A stretch of DNA of 64,000 bases from Thioalkalivibrio sp. ALJ21 (GTDB lineage: Bacteria; Pseudomonadota; Gammaproteobacteria; Ectothiorhodospirales; Ectothiorhodospiraceae). Every line of letters begins with the position of its first letter. The first letter of the stretch is position 1. Positions 55,054-64,000 of this stretch are shown here, in pieces. Position numbers and translations under genes: made by a program. The notes beneath the pieces are model-generated. The model was not told the DNA's origin. It saw only the letters and a program-made list of their open reading frames with translations, and made no database searches. The stretch lies in assembly GCF_000378605.1 (NCBI RefSeq), contig NZ_KB905155.1, positions 682,001-746,000 of the forward strand, in the 5' to 3' direction.

Positions 55054-58000
55054 ATGTCCGAACAGCCGCGCAACCCGCTAAAACCCGGTCGCTTTCCCGG
55101 CGACGGATTCGAGATCTGGTCGGGGCTCAATGCCTCGGCCGCTCCGCTGGCACTCGCACGCGCCGCCGCATCGGCGCAGTGGCCGTTGCTTGTCATCGTC
55201 GAGTCGAACGAAGCCGCGGACCGCTGGCAGGAGGAGTGGGACTTTTTCGGCGCCGGGCTCGACCTGCCGGTCATGCGTCTCCCCGACTGGGAGACCCTGC
55301 CGTTCGATGTCTTCTCCCCACACGAGGACATCATCTCCGAGCGGCTGCGCACGCTGTATCACCTCCCGTCGCTGGAGCGCGGGATCATCCTGATCCCGGT
55401 CTCCACGCTGATGCAGCGCCTGCCCCCGCGCGACTGGCTGACCACCCAGGGCCTCTCCCTGCGCAGTGCCCAGCGCCTGGACCGCATGCAGCTGCGGGAA
55501 CGGCTGACCGAGGCGGGCTATAGCTCGGTCAATCAGGTGATCAGCCACGGCGAGTTTGCCGCACGCGGCGAGATCCTGGATCTGTTCCCGATGGGCGCCG
55601 AACAACCGGTGCGCATCGAGTTTCTCGATGACGAAATTGACTCACTGCGCCATTTCGACCCGGAGACCCAACGCTCCACGGAAAAGGTCGAGCGCGTCGA
55701 GATCCTCCCTAGCCACGAGTTCCCGCTGAACGAGGACTCCATCCGCGCGTTCCGCACCCGCTACCGCGAGCAGTTCAGCGGTGATCCCAGTCGTCACCCG
55801 ATCTACCGGGACATCAGCGAAGGCCTGGTACCCCCGGGCATCGAGGCCTACCTGCCCCTGTTTTTCGAGGGCATGGACAGCGTATTCGACTACGCCCCCC
55901 AGGCTCGGGTGGTGCAGGTCGGCAATATCGCCGACGCCGCGCAGGAGTATGCCCGCGAGATCGCCGACCGCTTCGAGCAGCTGGGCCACCAGGTGGAACG
56001 CCCCCTGCTGCCACCGGAGCGCCTCTATCTCGACGAGTCGGCCCTGAACGAGGCGCTGCGCGCCCGCGCCGGCATTGCTCTGGGCGGCGAGCCGCCGCAG
56101 CCGCTCCCGGCGGACCGTGGCCGGACCGTGCCCTTCACCTGTGATCCCCTCCCCGAACTGGGAATGGAACACGGCAAGGATGCCCCCGCCGAACGCCTGA
56201 AGCGCTTTGTCGGGGAACAGGAGCGGGTGCTGCTCACCGCCGAGTCCGCCGGCCGGCGCGAGGCGCTGCTCACGCTGCTGCGCGAGCAGGACGTGCCGCA
56301 CCACGCGGTCGATGACTGGGAGGCTTTCCTGGGGGGCGAGCCCGGCCTGAGCGTGACTGTCGGTGCGCTGAGCGAGGGGTTCCGGCTGCCGGACGGGATC
56401 GTGCTCGTGCCGGAGTCCGCGATCCTCGGCGAACGCGCGCGGCAATCCCGCCGACGCAACCGTCCCACCCGCGATGCGGACGCCGTCATCCAGAACCTCA
56501 GCGACCTGACGATCGGGGCCCCGGTCGTCCACGAGGAGCAGGGCGTGGGCCGATACCTCGGCCTGCAGACACTGGATTTCAGCGGCCAGCCGTCGGAGTT
56601 CCTGACTCTGGAATACGCCGATGGCGCCAAGCTCTATGTCCCGGTCTCCTCGCTGCACCTGATCAGCCGCTATACCGGTGCGGATGCGGAACACGCCCCG
56701 CTTCACCGCCTGGGCAGCGAACAGTGGAACCGCGCCCGCCGCAAGGCCGCCGAAAAGGCGCGCGATGTCGCCGCCGAGCTGCTGGAGGTCCACGCGCGGC
56801 GCGCCGCCAAGCAGGGCACGGCGTTCGCGACCGAGACTCCCGAGTATCACGCCTTTGCCGCCGCCTTCCCGTTCGAGGAAACCGCCGATCAGCTCCAGGC
56901 GATCGACGCGGTACTGACCGATATGGCCGATACCCGGCCGATGGACCGCGTGATCTGCGGCGACGTCGGCTTCGGCAAGACCGAGGTCGCGATGCGCGCC
57001 GCGTTCGTCGCCGTGCAGAACAATCGCCAGGTGGCCGTGCTGGTCCCGACTACCCTGCTCGCCCAGCAGCACCACCAGAACTTCAGCGATCGTTTCGCCG
57101 ACTGGCCGGTGCGCATCGAATCCCTGTCGCGTTTTCGCAGCGCCAAGCAACAGGCCGCCGTCCTGGAAGGGCTGAAGGAAGGCAAGGTCGACATCGTGAT
57201 CGGTACGCACAAGCTGCTGCAGTCGAATCTGGACTTCTCCAACCTCGGGCTCGTGATCGTGGACGAGGAACAGCGCTTTGGCGTGCGCCACAAGGAGGCG
57301 CTGAAGAGGCTGCGCGCCGAGGTCGACATGTTGACCATGACCGCGACCCCGATCCCGCGCACGCTGAACATGGCCCTGTCGGGGCTGCGCGACCTCTCGG
57401 TGATCACCACCCCGCCGCGCGAACGCCTGGCAATCAAGACCTTCGTCAACGAGTGGAACGACGCGATCATCCAGGAGGCCTGCCTGCGCGAGATTCGCCG
57501 CGGTGGCCAGGTGTACTTCGTGCACAACGAGGTCAACACCATCGAACGCATGGCGGAGCAGATTCGTGCGCTGCTGCCGGGTGCGCGCATCGGCATCGCC
57601 CACGGCCAGATGCGCGAGCGCGAACTCGAGCAGGTGATGCTCGACTTCTACCACCGGCGCTACAACATCCTGGTCTGCTCCACCATCATCGAGACCGGCA
57701 TCGACGTACCCACCGCGAATACCATCGTGATGAATCGCGCGGACAAGCTGGGCCTGGCCCAGATGCACCAGCTGCGCGGTCGCGTCGGGCGCTCCCACCA
57801 CCGGGCCTACGCCTACCTGGTCACGCCGCCGGAAAAGGCCATGTCGGCCGACGCGCGCAAGCGCCTGGAGGCGATCGCCTCGCTGGAGGACCTCGGCGTT
57901 GGCTTTACCCTCGCGAGCCACGACCTCGAGATCCGGGGCGCCGGCGAGCTGCTGGGCGACGAGCAAAGCGGCCAGATCCAGGAAGTCGGCTTCTCGATGT

Positions 58001-58527
58001 ACAACGACCTGCTCAACCGTGCGGTCAACGCCCTGCGCTCCGGCAAGATGCCTGAACTGGAGACTCCGGAGACACCCGGAACGGAGGTCGAGCTGGGCCT
58101 GCCCGCCCTGCTGCCAGATGCCTACGTGCCGGATGTGCACACACGCCTGATCCTCTACAAGCGCATCAGCAGCGCCGAAAACAGCGATGCACTGCGCGAG
58201 CTGGAGGTGGAACTGGTGGATCGTTTCGGGCTGTTGCCCGATCCGGCGAAGGCCCTGTTCGAGGCCGCTCGCCTCCGGCTCAAGCTGACGCCGCTGGGAA
58301 TCCGCAAGCTGGAGCTGGGCCCGGCCGGCGGGCGCTTCGTTTTCGGACCGAATCCCGAAATCGATATCGCCGCCCTGATCGAGCTGGTGCAATCCGATCC
58401 GAATGCCTACAAACTGGACGGCCAGAAGGCTTTCCGCTTTTATGCCGAAATGGAGACCCTGGAGGCCCGCTCGCAGACCGTCCAGCGTCTGATCCACACC
58501 ATCAGCCCGAAACAGCAGGCCGCCTGA
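55054..58527 (+). CDS. mfd: Transcription-repair coupling factor Mfd
   Basis: DNA translocase that removes stalled RNA polymerase and recruits UvrA, 1157 aa (E. coli 1148). UvrB-homology region at the N terminus (about 20-340), RNA polymerase-interaction domain about 480-550 (GAPVVHEEQGVGRYLGL), helicase module about 590-960 with Walker A GDVGFGKTEVAMRA, DEEQRFG and VGRSHHRAYAYL, and a TRCF C-terminal domain. It ends directly against the csiV start. Confidence 0.98.
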   Translation: MSEQPRNPLKPGRFPGDGFEIWSGLNASAAPLALARAAASAQWPLLVIVESNEAADRWQEEWDFFGAGLDLPVMRLPDWETLPFDVFSPHEDIISERLRTLYHLPSLERGIILIPVSTLMQRLPPRDWLTTQGLSLRSAQRLDRMQLRERLTEAGYSSVNQVISHGEFAARGEILDLFPMGAEQPVRIEFLDDEIDSLRHFDPETQRSTEKVERVEILPSHEFPLNEDSIRAFRTRYREQFSGDPSRHPIYRDISEGLVPPGIEAYLPLFFEGMDSVFDYAPQARVVQVGNIADAAQEYAREIADRFEQLGHQVERPLLPPERLYLDESALNEALRARAGIALGGEPPQPLPADRGRTVPFTCDPLPELGMEHGKDAPAERLKRFVGEQERVLLTAESAGRREALLTLLREQDVPHHAVDDWEAFLGGEPGLSVTVGALSEGFRLPDGIVLVPESAILGERARQSRRRNRPTRDADAVIQNLSDLTIGAPVVHEEQGVGRYLGLQTLDFSGQPSEFLTLEYADGAKLYVPVSSLHLISRYTGADAEHAPLHRLGSEQWNRARRKAAEKARDVAAELLEVHARRAAKQGTAFATETPEYHAFAAAFPFEETADQLQAIDAVLTDMADTRPMDRVICGDVGFGKTEVAMRAAFVAVQNNRQVAVLVPTTLLAQQHHQNFSDRFADWPVRIESLSRFRSAKQQAAVLEGLKEGKVDIVIGTHKLLQSNLDFSNLGLVIVDEEQRFGVRHKEALKRLRAEVDMLTMTATPIPRTLNMALSGLRDLSVITTPPRERLAIKTFVNEWNDAIIQEACLREIRRGGQVYFVHNEVNTIERMAEQIRALLPGARIGIAHGQMRERELEQVMLDFYHRRYNILVCSTIIETGIDVPTANTIVMNRADKLGLAQMHQLRGRVGRSHHRAYAYLVTPPEKAMSADARKRLEAIASLEDLGVGFTLASHDLEIRGAGELLGDEQSGQIQEVGFSMYNDLLNRAVNALRSGKMPELETPETPGTEVELGLPALLPDAYVPDVHTRLILYKRISSAENSDALRELEVELVDRFGLLPDPAKALFEAARLRLKLTPLGIRKLELGPAGGRFVFGPNPEIDIAALIELVQSDPNAYKLDGQKAFRFYAEMETLEARSQTVQRLIHTISPKQQAA

Positions 58528-59190
58528 ATGCACGCCAAAACCAATCGCCCCGACCTGAACCGCCGCAGGCTCGTCAGCAGCCTCGCCCTCCTGCCGCTTC
58601 TCGGGGTCGGGACGACCGCCACGGCCCAGGTCGGCCGCCGTTACCGCATCGAGCTGGTCATCTTCGAGCACACGACCGCGGAGAGCCGGCGCCTACAGGA
58701 GGAGATCGCCTCCGTGCGCGAACCCAACCTGGCAGGATCCGAACTGGGTGGGCGCATCTATCAGGATTCCCGGCGCGGCTTCGAGTTGCAGCGGGCGGCC
58801 AGTCGGGTCGAAGACTCCGGAACCGGGCGTGTGATCGCGCGTCTGGCCTGGGATCAGCTGGGCCGAGACCATAGCGCCACTCCCTGGCTCAAGGTACAGC
58901 AGGGCCGCCGCCTGGGGGCACGTCAGGCCGTGTTCGGCGACTCCACCACTGCGGCGCAGCCGATCGTGGCGGACGAAGACCGCTACGAACTGGAGGGCCG
59001 GCTACGGGTATGGGTCGGGCGTTTCCTCCACTTGGAGACCGACCTCGTCTATCACGTCGACCGTGACGGGGCTGAACCGCTCGGGGTAGCCGTGCGCGGC
59101 CACCAGCGCATGAACTCCGGCAGCCAGCTCTTCTACCTGGACCACCCGGTCGTCGGGATCATCGCCCGCGTGACGCGACTGGACAGCTAG
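58528..59190 (+). CDS. csiV: CsiV family protein
   Basis: Secreted/periplasmic protein of 220 aa with a signal peptide (about 14-33, ATAQ). YRIELVIFEH near the start of the mature part and LFYLDHPVVGIIARVT at the C terminus are the two CsiV-family hallmarks. Vibrio CsiV controls D-amino-acid peptidoglycan metabolism through LpoA/PBP1a; the role here is inferred. The ATG follows the mfd stop with no gap (TGAATG), a frequent arrangement. Confidence 0.88.
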   Translation: MHAKTNRPDLNRRRLVSSLALLPLLGVGTTATAQVGRRYRIELVIFEHTTAESRRLQEEIASVREPNLAGSELGGRIYQDSRRGFELQRAASRVEDSGTGRVIARLAWDQLGRDHSATPWLKVQQGRRLGARQAVFGDSTTAAQPIVADEDRYELEGRLRVWVGRFLHLETDLVYHVDRDGAEPLGVAVRGHQRMNSGSQLFYLDHPVVGIIARVTRLDS

Positions 59191-59199
59191 TCCGGACTG

Positions 59200-59224
59200 A
59201 AACAGGCGGCACCTCGCCTGTTTT
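59200..59224. terminator. Rho-independent terminator after csiV
   Basis: AAACAGGCG (59200-59208) pairs with CGCCTGTTT (59215-59223) around a 6-nt loop and is followed by another T. It separates convergent csiV and sppA and has an A-run for the reverse direction. Confidence 0.85.
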
Positions 59225-59230
59225 GCCGGC

Positions 59231-60196
59231 TCAGCGCCAGTTGGGCTTGGTCTCCATCGCCAGCCAGCTCTGCAGGGCCGACATGCCCAGGTCCTCGAAC
59301 AGCAGCTGCAGGGCACTGCGGCGGGGCTTGAAAGTCACCATCTTCTCGATACCGATCACGTCGCGCGCGACCGACTGATCCGTCCCCAGGCCATCAATCA
59401 GGCCCAGGTCTACCGAGCGTTGCCCGGACCAGATCAGGCCATCAAACAGCTCCTCGTTTTCGTTCAGACGATCCCCTCGCCCCTGACGAACCACATCGAC
59501 GAACTGCTGGTGCAGCCCGTCCATCAGGTCATGGATATGGCTGACGTGCCCCTCGTCGAGCGGCAAAAAGGGATCCAGCAGGGCCTTGTTATCCCCGGAG
59601 GTAAACAGCCGGCGTTCCACGCCGATGTTGTCCAGCAGATCGACTACCCCAAAGCTGTCCAGGCGCACCCCGATCGAGCCGACCATGCTGGCCTGGCTGG
59701 CGTAGATCTCGTCTGCCGCCACGGCGATGTAATAGGCCGCCGAGGCCCCGATATCGGTGATCACCGCGTAGACCGGGATATCCTCGTGCTCGTCCTTCAG
59801 CCGCAGGATCTCGTCATGGATCGCGGCGGCCTGGACCGGACTCCCGCCCCCACTGTTGATGCGCAGCATCACGGCCCGGGTGCCATCCGCCTCGAAGGCC
59901 CGTTTCAGGGTCTTGTTGAGCTCTTCCGCGTTGGCTCGCGCACTAGACGCGATCAGTCCGTCGACCTCGACAACGGCCACGTGCTCCTCGGGCTCGCGGT
60001 CGTCCTCGAACCAGCCAGACAGGCCCATGTCCCCGCCCCGCACCAGGACCAGCAGGGCGAACAGGTAGATGAACAGCAGCAGCTTGAAGAAAATGCCCCA
60101 GCGCCGGGCACGGCGTTGCTCCACCACCTGGGCCTGGACCAAGCGCTCCAACGTCTCGCGCTCCCAGCCCGGCTTGTTTTCGTTCGACCAACCCAT
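59231..60196 (-). CDS. sppA: S49-family signal peptide peptidase SppA
   Basis: Membrane-anchored serine protease that degrades cleaved signal peptides, 321 aa, the short single-domain form. One membrane segment (about 37-53) is followed by RINSGGGSPVQAAA and the nucleophile Ser in DIGASAAYYIA. The Lys of the Ser-Lys dyad fits SGDNKALLDPF, matching the Bacillus SppA SGAHKDIMSP region. Downstream of the HAD phosphatase (9 bp). Confidence 0.93.
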   Translation of the reverse strand: MGWSNENKPGWERETLERLVQAQVVEQRRARRWGIFFKLLLFIYLFALLVLVRGGDMGLSGWFEDDREPEEHVAVVEVDGLIASSARANAEELNKTLKRAFEADGTRAVMLRINSGGGSPVQAAAIHDEILRLKDEHEDIPVYAVITDIGASAAYYIAVAADEIYASQASMVGSIGVRLDSFGVVDLLDNIGVERRLFTSGDNKALLDPFLPLDEGHVSHIHDLMDGLHQQFVDVVRQGRGDRLNENEELFDGLIWSGQRSVDLGLIDGLGTDQSVARDVIGIEKMVTFKPRRSALQLLFEDLGMSALQSWLAMETKPNWR

Positions 60197-60205
60197 CGTT
60201 TGTCC

Positions 60206-60904
60206 TCAGTCCTCGGGAAGCGGCTCCGATTGCCGCAGGAGATCCAGCAGTTCCTTCAGGTCGCGGGCCACGGCCAGCGGGCGCCCGTCCATCAGCCGTC
60301 GGTGATCGTGGACCCCATGCGCCACCGCCAGCGACGCAACGCCGGCGGCTCGAGCCATCTGCAGATCATAAACGCTATCACCGACCATCCGGACCCGGGA
60401 GTGTTCCACCCCGCAGCGCGCTATCACATGCTCGAGCATCACCGGGCTGGGCTTCGACGGATGCTCGTCCCCGCAGGCCGTCGCGACAAAACGTCCCTTG
60501 AGGCCAGTGGCTTCCAGCGCCTGATCCAGCCCCGCCCGCGACTTGCCGGTCGCCACCCCCAGCAACACGCCGCGTTCGTCGAGCCAGTCGAGCAAGGGCT
60601 CTACATGCGGGAACAGCGGCGTCTCCGGCGCATCCGTGGCGCCCAGATAGCACTGGCGATAAGCGGTGGCGAACGTCCCGACGAATGCCGTGTCGGCACC
60701 CGGGAACAGCCTTTGCACTGCGGCCTCCACACCCAGACCAATAATATCGCGCAAGGCGCTTTCGGCGGGCGCCTCGCGACCCAGTGCCGCGCAGGCGCGC
60801 TGCAGACAGTGAACGATCCGCCGCGGCGAGTTCATCAGCGTCCCGTCCCAGTCGAATACGACCAGACGCAGGGCATCGCCCTCCGGTGGAAGCAATGGGT
60901 TCAT
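60206..60904 (-). CDS. HAD-superfamily phosphatase (phosphoglycolate phosphatase-like)
   Basis: 232 aa. Motif I VFDWDGTLMNS with the nucleophile Asp, motif II Thr/Ser near GVATGKS, the Lys in EHPSKPSP and motif IV MVGDSVYDLQMA are all present. It overlaps rluC by 4 nt. Genes in this position are often annotated Gph-like hydrolases; the real substrate is unknown. Confidence 0.9.
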   Translation of the reverse strand: MNPLLPPEGDALRLVVFDWDGTLMNSPRRIVHCLQRACAALGREAPAESALRDIIGLGVEAAVQRLFPGADTAFVGTFATAYRQCYLGATDAPETPLFPHVEPLLDWLDERGVLLGVATGKSRAGLDQALEATGLKGRFVATACGDEHPSKPSPVMLEHVIARCGVEHSRVRMVGDSVYDLQMARAAGVASLAVAHGVHDHRRLMDGRPLAVARDLKELLDLLRQSEPLPED

Positions 60905-61887
60905 TCGGACACTTCAGGGCTTGCGAGCGCGTCGAGGACCGACTGCAGCTCGTCCGGAAGCGGCGCGGAGTACACGTGCGACTCGCCCGCCGAATCCTCG
61001 TATTGAAGCGCCTGGGCATGCAGAAACAGGCGTTTCAGGCCTGCCCGGCGCAGTACGCGGTTCGCATCCGGCAGCCCGTAGTCGTGATCGCCCCCGACGG
61101 GATGACCGATGGCCTGGCCGTGGACGCGGATCTGGTGGGTCCGTCCGGTACCGATCCGGACTTCGGCCAGCTGGAAGGACCCGTATCGTTCCAGCGGGAC
61201 GAACTGGCTGATCGCCGAGCGAGCGCTCTCGGGGTCGGCATCCTCCCCCGCACGCATGCGGCGCTTGCCGTCCTGACCCCGACTGGAGGCAATCGGCTCG
61301 TCGCACGCGATGGGCTGATCGCTGGGGAACGCCCCCACCAGCAGTGCCAGATAGCGCTTCTCCACACGCCCCTCGCGCAGGGCCGCATGGAAATCCTGCA
61401 ATCCCGAGCGAGTCTTGGCCAGCAGCAGGCAGCCGCTGGTCTCGCGATCCAGCCGATGCCCCAGCTCCAGCTCGGAACCGGGACGCAGCTGGCGCATCGC
61501 CTCGATGATCCCGAAGGCCAGTCCGCTGCCGCCGTGCACGGCAAGGCCCGAAGGCTTGTCGAGGACCAGGACCTGGTCGTCTTCATGCAGGATGGAACGC
61601 CGCAGACGGTCCAGCACCCCCGGGGGGATGTCCCGGTCAACGGCCTCGGGTCGGTCGAGGTCCGGCACGCGCACCTCCGAGCCGAGGCTCAGCCGCTGGG
61701 TCACCTTGGCGCGCCGCCCGTCGACCCGGACCGCCCCCTTGCGCACCAGACGGTAGACCAGGCTTTTGGGAACTCCCTTGAGCTCGCGCAGGAGGAAGTT
61801 ATCCAGACGCTGGCCATCCCCGCGCTCGGTGACCGAGAGCGTACGTGGGCCGGAGGTAGACTGCGACTGTTGGGGGCGTCCTTTCAT
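60901..61887 (-). CDS. rluC: 23S rRNA pseudouridine synthase RluC
   Basis: Modifies U955/2504/2580-type positions in 23S rRNA, 328 aa. ATG 61887 (MKGRPQQSQ) gives the family length; an in-frame TTG at 61962 would add 25 basic residues. The N-terminal S4 domain (LDNFLLRELKGVPKSLVYRL) precedes the catalytic GHRLDRETSG with the essential Asp, and RIGTGRTHQIRVH. It is divergent from rne, as usual in gammaproteobacteria. Confidence 0.94.
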   Translation of the reverse strand: MKGRPQQSQSTSGPRTLSVTERGDGQRLDNFLLRELKGVPKSLVYRLVRKGAVRVDGRRAKVTQRLSLGSEVRVPDLDRPEAVDRDIPPGVLDRLRRSILHEDDQVLVLDKPSGLAVHGGSGLAFGIIEAMRQLRPGSELELGHRLDRETSGCLLLAKTRSGLQDFHAALREGRVEKRYLALLVGAFPSDQPIACDEPIASSRGQDGKRRMRAGEDADPESARSAISQFVPLERYGSFQLAEVRIGTGRTHQIRVHGQAIGHPVGGDHDYGLPDANRVLRRAGLKRLFLHAQALQYEDSAGESHVYSAPLPDELQSVLDALASPEVSE

Positions 61888-62319
61888 CCGGCGCGATGCT
61901 ACCGCAGGCGCGCCGTCCGAACCATGTTCCCTGGCATTGGCGCGACGAAAAAACTTGCCCAAACGGGGGGTTATGCCCTACATTGGCGCACGGTACCTGC
62001 TGGCGGACATTGCGCCCGGGCGCCTCGAATTACCCGCCGATCTGGTCCTGCGCTGTGCGACTTCGTGCGACCAGAAGGCCATCGCCCAAAAGCGAACCTG
62101 TGACACTATTTCTTCTAACCCAGTCCTGTCTCCCCGGCCCCGCATCCCGCGGGCGGCTGGTCCCGTGGCTATTGGTGAACACCTGGCTGGCGCGTTGGAT
62201 TCCCCTTCGCGCCGCCATGGCGGGCATGCGTCTCGAAACGTCGACGTGCCGCCTCCGTTCCGCAGCGCGTGGCCCCGGGCTTGTGACCGATGTACAGGAC
62301 GACCGACCGAGTCCATTGC
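61888..62319 (+). promoter_or_regulatory. rluC-rne intergenic region with candidate rne promoter and long leader
   Basis: A 432-bp gap without a gene. A candidate promoter has TTGCCC (61955-61960), an 18-bp spacer and TACATT (61979-61984), giving a leader of about 330 nt. A perfect 12-bp palindrome CCGCCATGGCGG lies at 62212-62223. E. coli rne has a 361-nt leader through which RNase E represses its own synthesis, so a regulatory role is plausible. Confidence 0.5.
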
Positions 62320-64000
62320 ATGAAACGCATCCTGATCAATGCCACGCAGCCCGAAGAGCTGCGCGTGGCCATGGTCGACGGCCAGCGGCTGTACGACCTC
62401 GATATCGAACTGCCCTCGCGCGAGCGCAAGAAAGCCAACATCTACAAGGCCAAGATCACCCGCGTCGAGCCGAGCCTCGAAGCCGCGTTTGTTAATTTTG
62501 GCGCCGAGCGCCACGGCTTTCTCCCGTTCAAGGAAATCGCCCCCTCTGCCGTCGGCGCACCGGCTGACAGCGACAAGCCCATCCGCGAGCTGCTGAAGGA
62601 AGGGACCCAGCTTCTCGTCCAGGTGGAGAAGGAAGAACGTGGCAACAAGGGTGCCGCACTGACCACCTATATCAGCCTGGCCGGGCGCTACCTGGTCCTG
62701 ATGCCGAACAACCCCAAGGCCGGCGGCGTCTCGCGCCGCATTGAGGGTGAAGATCGCGCGGAACTGCGTGAGGCCCTGTCCGGCCTGACCATGCCTGACG
62801 GCATGGGCGTGATCGCCCGCACTGCCGGCGTAGGCCGTAGCACCGAAGAACTGCAATGGGACCTCGACTACATGACGGCGCTGTGGTCGGCCGTGACCGA
62901 GGCGGCCGAAAAGGCCAATGCCCCGGCGCTGATCCACCAGGAAAGCAACGTGATCATCCGCGCCCTGCGCGATCACATGCGCAATGACGTCGGCGAGGTG
63001 ATCATCGACGACGAAGCCGTTTATCAGCAGGCGGAGGACTTCGTCCGACTGGTGATGCCGAACAGTCTGCGCAAGCTGAAGAAGTACGACGATCCGGTCC
63101 CGTTGTTCAACCGCTACCAGATCGAGAGCCAGATCGAAAGCGCCTTCGACCGCGACGTGCAGCTCCCCTCCGGCGGCGCCCTGGTCATCGACCATACCGA
63201 GGCCCTGATCTCCATCGACGTGAACTCGGCCCGCTCCACCAAGGGTGGTGATATCGAAGAGACCGCCTTCCACACCAACCTGGAGGCCGCTGAAGAGGTG
63301 GCCCGCCAGTTGCGTGTGCGGGATCTGGGCGGTTTGATCGTGATCGATTTCATCGATATGAACGCCAACAAGCACCAGCGCGAGGTGGAGAACCGGCTGC
63401 GCGAGGCACTGGAACTCGACCGCGCGCGCGTTCAGGTCGGCCGCATCAGCCGTTTCGGGTTGCTCGAGATGTCGCGCCAGCGCCTGCGTTCGTCGCTCGG
63501 CGAATCCAGCCAGATCACCTGCCCCCGCTGCCAGGGGCATGGCCAGGTCCGCAGCGTCGAATCGCTCGCCTTGTCGATCCTGCGCCTGATCGAAGAAGAG
63601 GCGATGAAAGACCGTACCGGCCTCGTCCTCGCGCAAGTCCCCGTCGATGTCGGCACCTTCCTGCTGAACGAAAAACGCGCGTCGATCAACGAGATTGAGG
63701 CACGTCATCGGGTCGACATCAGCATCGTCCCGAACCCGCAGTACCTGACACCGAAGTTCGAGGTCCAGCGCGTGCGCGGCGATGAACGCGAAGAGGTCGT
63801 CAGTGGCCGCGGATCGCATGAACTGGTGGAGCCCGTCGAAGAGGATACCGACACGCACGGCGAACGCCGCGGCAAGGTAGAGAAGCCCCTGGTCCAGGGT
63901 GTGAAGGTCAAGGCCCCGGCACCCATGGCCGAGTCCCCCGCCCCGCAAGCACCCAGCGAGCCCGTGCAGCAACCCGGGTTCTTTACCCGCATCTGGTCTT
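62320..64000 (+). CDS. rne: Ribonuclease E (3' end beyond the window)
   Basis: Endoribonuclease of mRNA decay and rRNA/tRNA maturation; 560 codons of the catalytic half are present. [17 protein letters not shown] is the family start. The S1 domain (about 35-125) has [17 protein letters not shown]. Catalytic Asp residues lie in SIDVNSAR and VIDFIDMN, and the zinc-link is CPRCQGHG (near nt 63522-63545). Beyond about residue 480 the linker begins, and the in-frame PGFFTRIW near the edge resembles the membrane-targeting segment. The degradosome scaffold is outside the window. Confidence 0.97.
   Translation, partial: MKRILINATQPEELRVAMVDGQRLYDLDIELPSRERKKANIYKAKITRVEPSLEAAFVNFGAERHGFLPFKEIAPSAVGAPADSDKPIRELLKEGTQLLVQVEKEERGNKGAALTTYISLAGRYLVLMPNNPKAGGVSRRIEGEDRAELREALSGLTMPDGMGVIARTAGVGRSTEELQWDLDYMTALWSAVTEAAEKANAPALIHQESNVIIRALRDHMRNDVGEVIIDDEAVYQQAEDFVRLVMPNSLRKLKKYDDPVPLFNRYQIESQIESAFDRDVQLPSGGALVIDHTEALISIDVNSARSTKGGDIEETAFHTNLEAAEEVARQLRVRDLGGLIVIDFIDMNANKHQREVENRLREALELDRARVQVGRISRFGLLEMSRQRLRSSLGESSQITCPRCQGHGQVRSVESLALSILRLIEEEAMKDRTGLVLAQVPVDVGTFLLNEKRASINEIEARHRVDISIVPNPQYLTPKFEVQRVRGDEREEVVSGRGSHELVEPVEEDTDTHGERRGKVEKPLVQGVKVKAPAPMAESPAPQAPSEPVQQPGFFTRIWS

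Noticed and set aside
55642..58671. 1009-codon open frame on the minus strand opposite mfd
   Set aside because: Antisense of a fully conserved mfd; no domain recognisable.
1..64000. CRISPR array, prophage, rRNA operon or intact insertion sequence
   Set aside because: No regularly spaced direct repeats, phage structural genes, rRNA sequence or transposase was seen on either strand.

Overview
The window is a densely packed, GC-rich, house-keeping stretch of a gammaproteobacterial chromosome. Gene order (fabD-fabG-acpP-fabF-pabC-mltG-tmk-holB-pilZ; gyrA-serC-pheA-hisC-tyrA-aroA-cmk-rpsA-ihfB-lapA-lapB-pyrF; rluC divergent from rne; mfd followed by csiV) is typical of the Pseudomonas/Ectothiorhodospiraceae side of the class. 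Acidic proteins, a DsrE-like sulfur-carrier protein and periplasmic c-type cytochromes suggest a sulfur-oxidising Ectothiorhodospiraceae member, with Thioalkalivibrio as the best guess. That assignment is inference. Neither end is a natural boundary: icd is cut at its 5' end and rne at its 3' end.

Layout. 1-3.8 kb: icd tail, clpS, clpA. 3.9-13 kb: infA divergent from a fatty-acid, folate, cell-wall and replication operon (fabD, fabG, acpP, fabF, pabB, pabC, mltG, tmk, holB, pilZ). 13-17.4 kb: a class V aminotransferase, bioA, a CsgD/VpsT-like LuxR regulator, a 462-bp gap and a small orphan gene. 17.5-27 kb: mtnP-hpt, a dsrE-like gene, nagZ, uvrB, an aspartate-type aminotransferase, tRNA-Asn, two periplasmic cytochromes c, a class II aldolase and a Nudix hydrolase. 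27-31 kb: hspQ, ilvD, rhomboid, galU, comEA-like. 31-46 kb (minus strand): pyrF, lapB, lapA, ihfB, rpsA, cmk, aroA, tyrA, hisC, pheA, serA-like, serC, gyrA. 46-52.5 kb: mtnA, comEC, a DUF2062 gene, lolD, lolC/E. 52.6-64 kb: a secreted small protein, aguA, aguB, mfd, csiV, sppA, a HAD phosphatase, rluC, rne.

How genes work together. MtnP with Hpt next to it fits recovery of methylthioadenosine through methylthioinosine, hypoxanthine and IMP. MtnA and a FucA-like aldolase elsewhere in the window could continue the sugar branch. AguA/AguB make putrescine from agmatine. The aromatic/serine block is the classic supraoperon with a serA-type gene added. LapA/LapB, LolD/LolCE and MltG serve the envelope. 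ComEA-like and ComEC proteins suggest DNA uptake.

The most unusual observations are: (1) a roughly 300-bp element with 30-bp terminal inverted repeats (28/30 matches) that fills the whole pheA-hisC gap, with related single ends near clpS and inside the fabD promoter; (2) a full-length ComEC whose metallo-beta-lactamase domain has lost its metal-ligand motifs; (3) a CsgD/VpsT-like regulator carrying the W[FLM][TS]R cyclic-di-GMP motif; (4) a PabB with the TrpE-type alanine in place of the PabB lysine; and (5) a serA-type dehydrogenase lacking the usual catalytic glutamate. No CRISPR array, rRNA operon, prophage or intact insertion sequence is visible.
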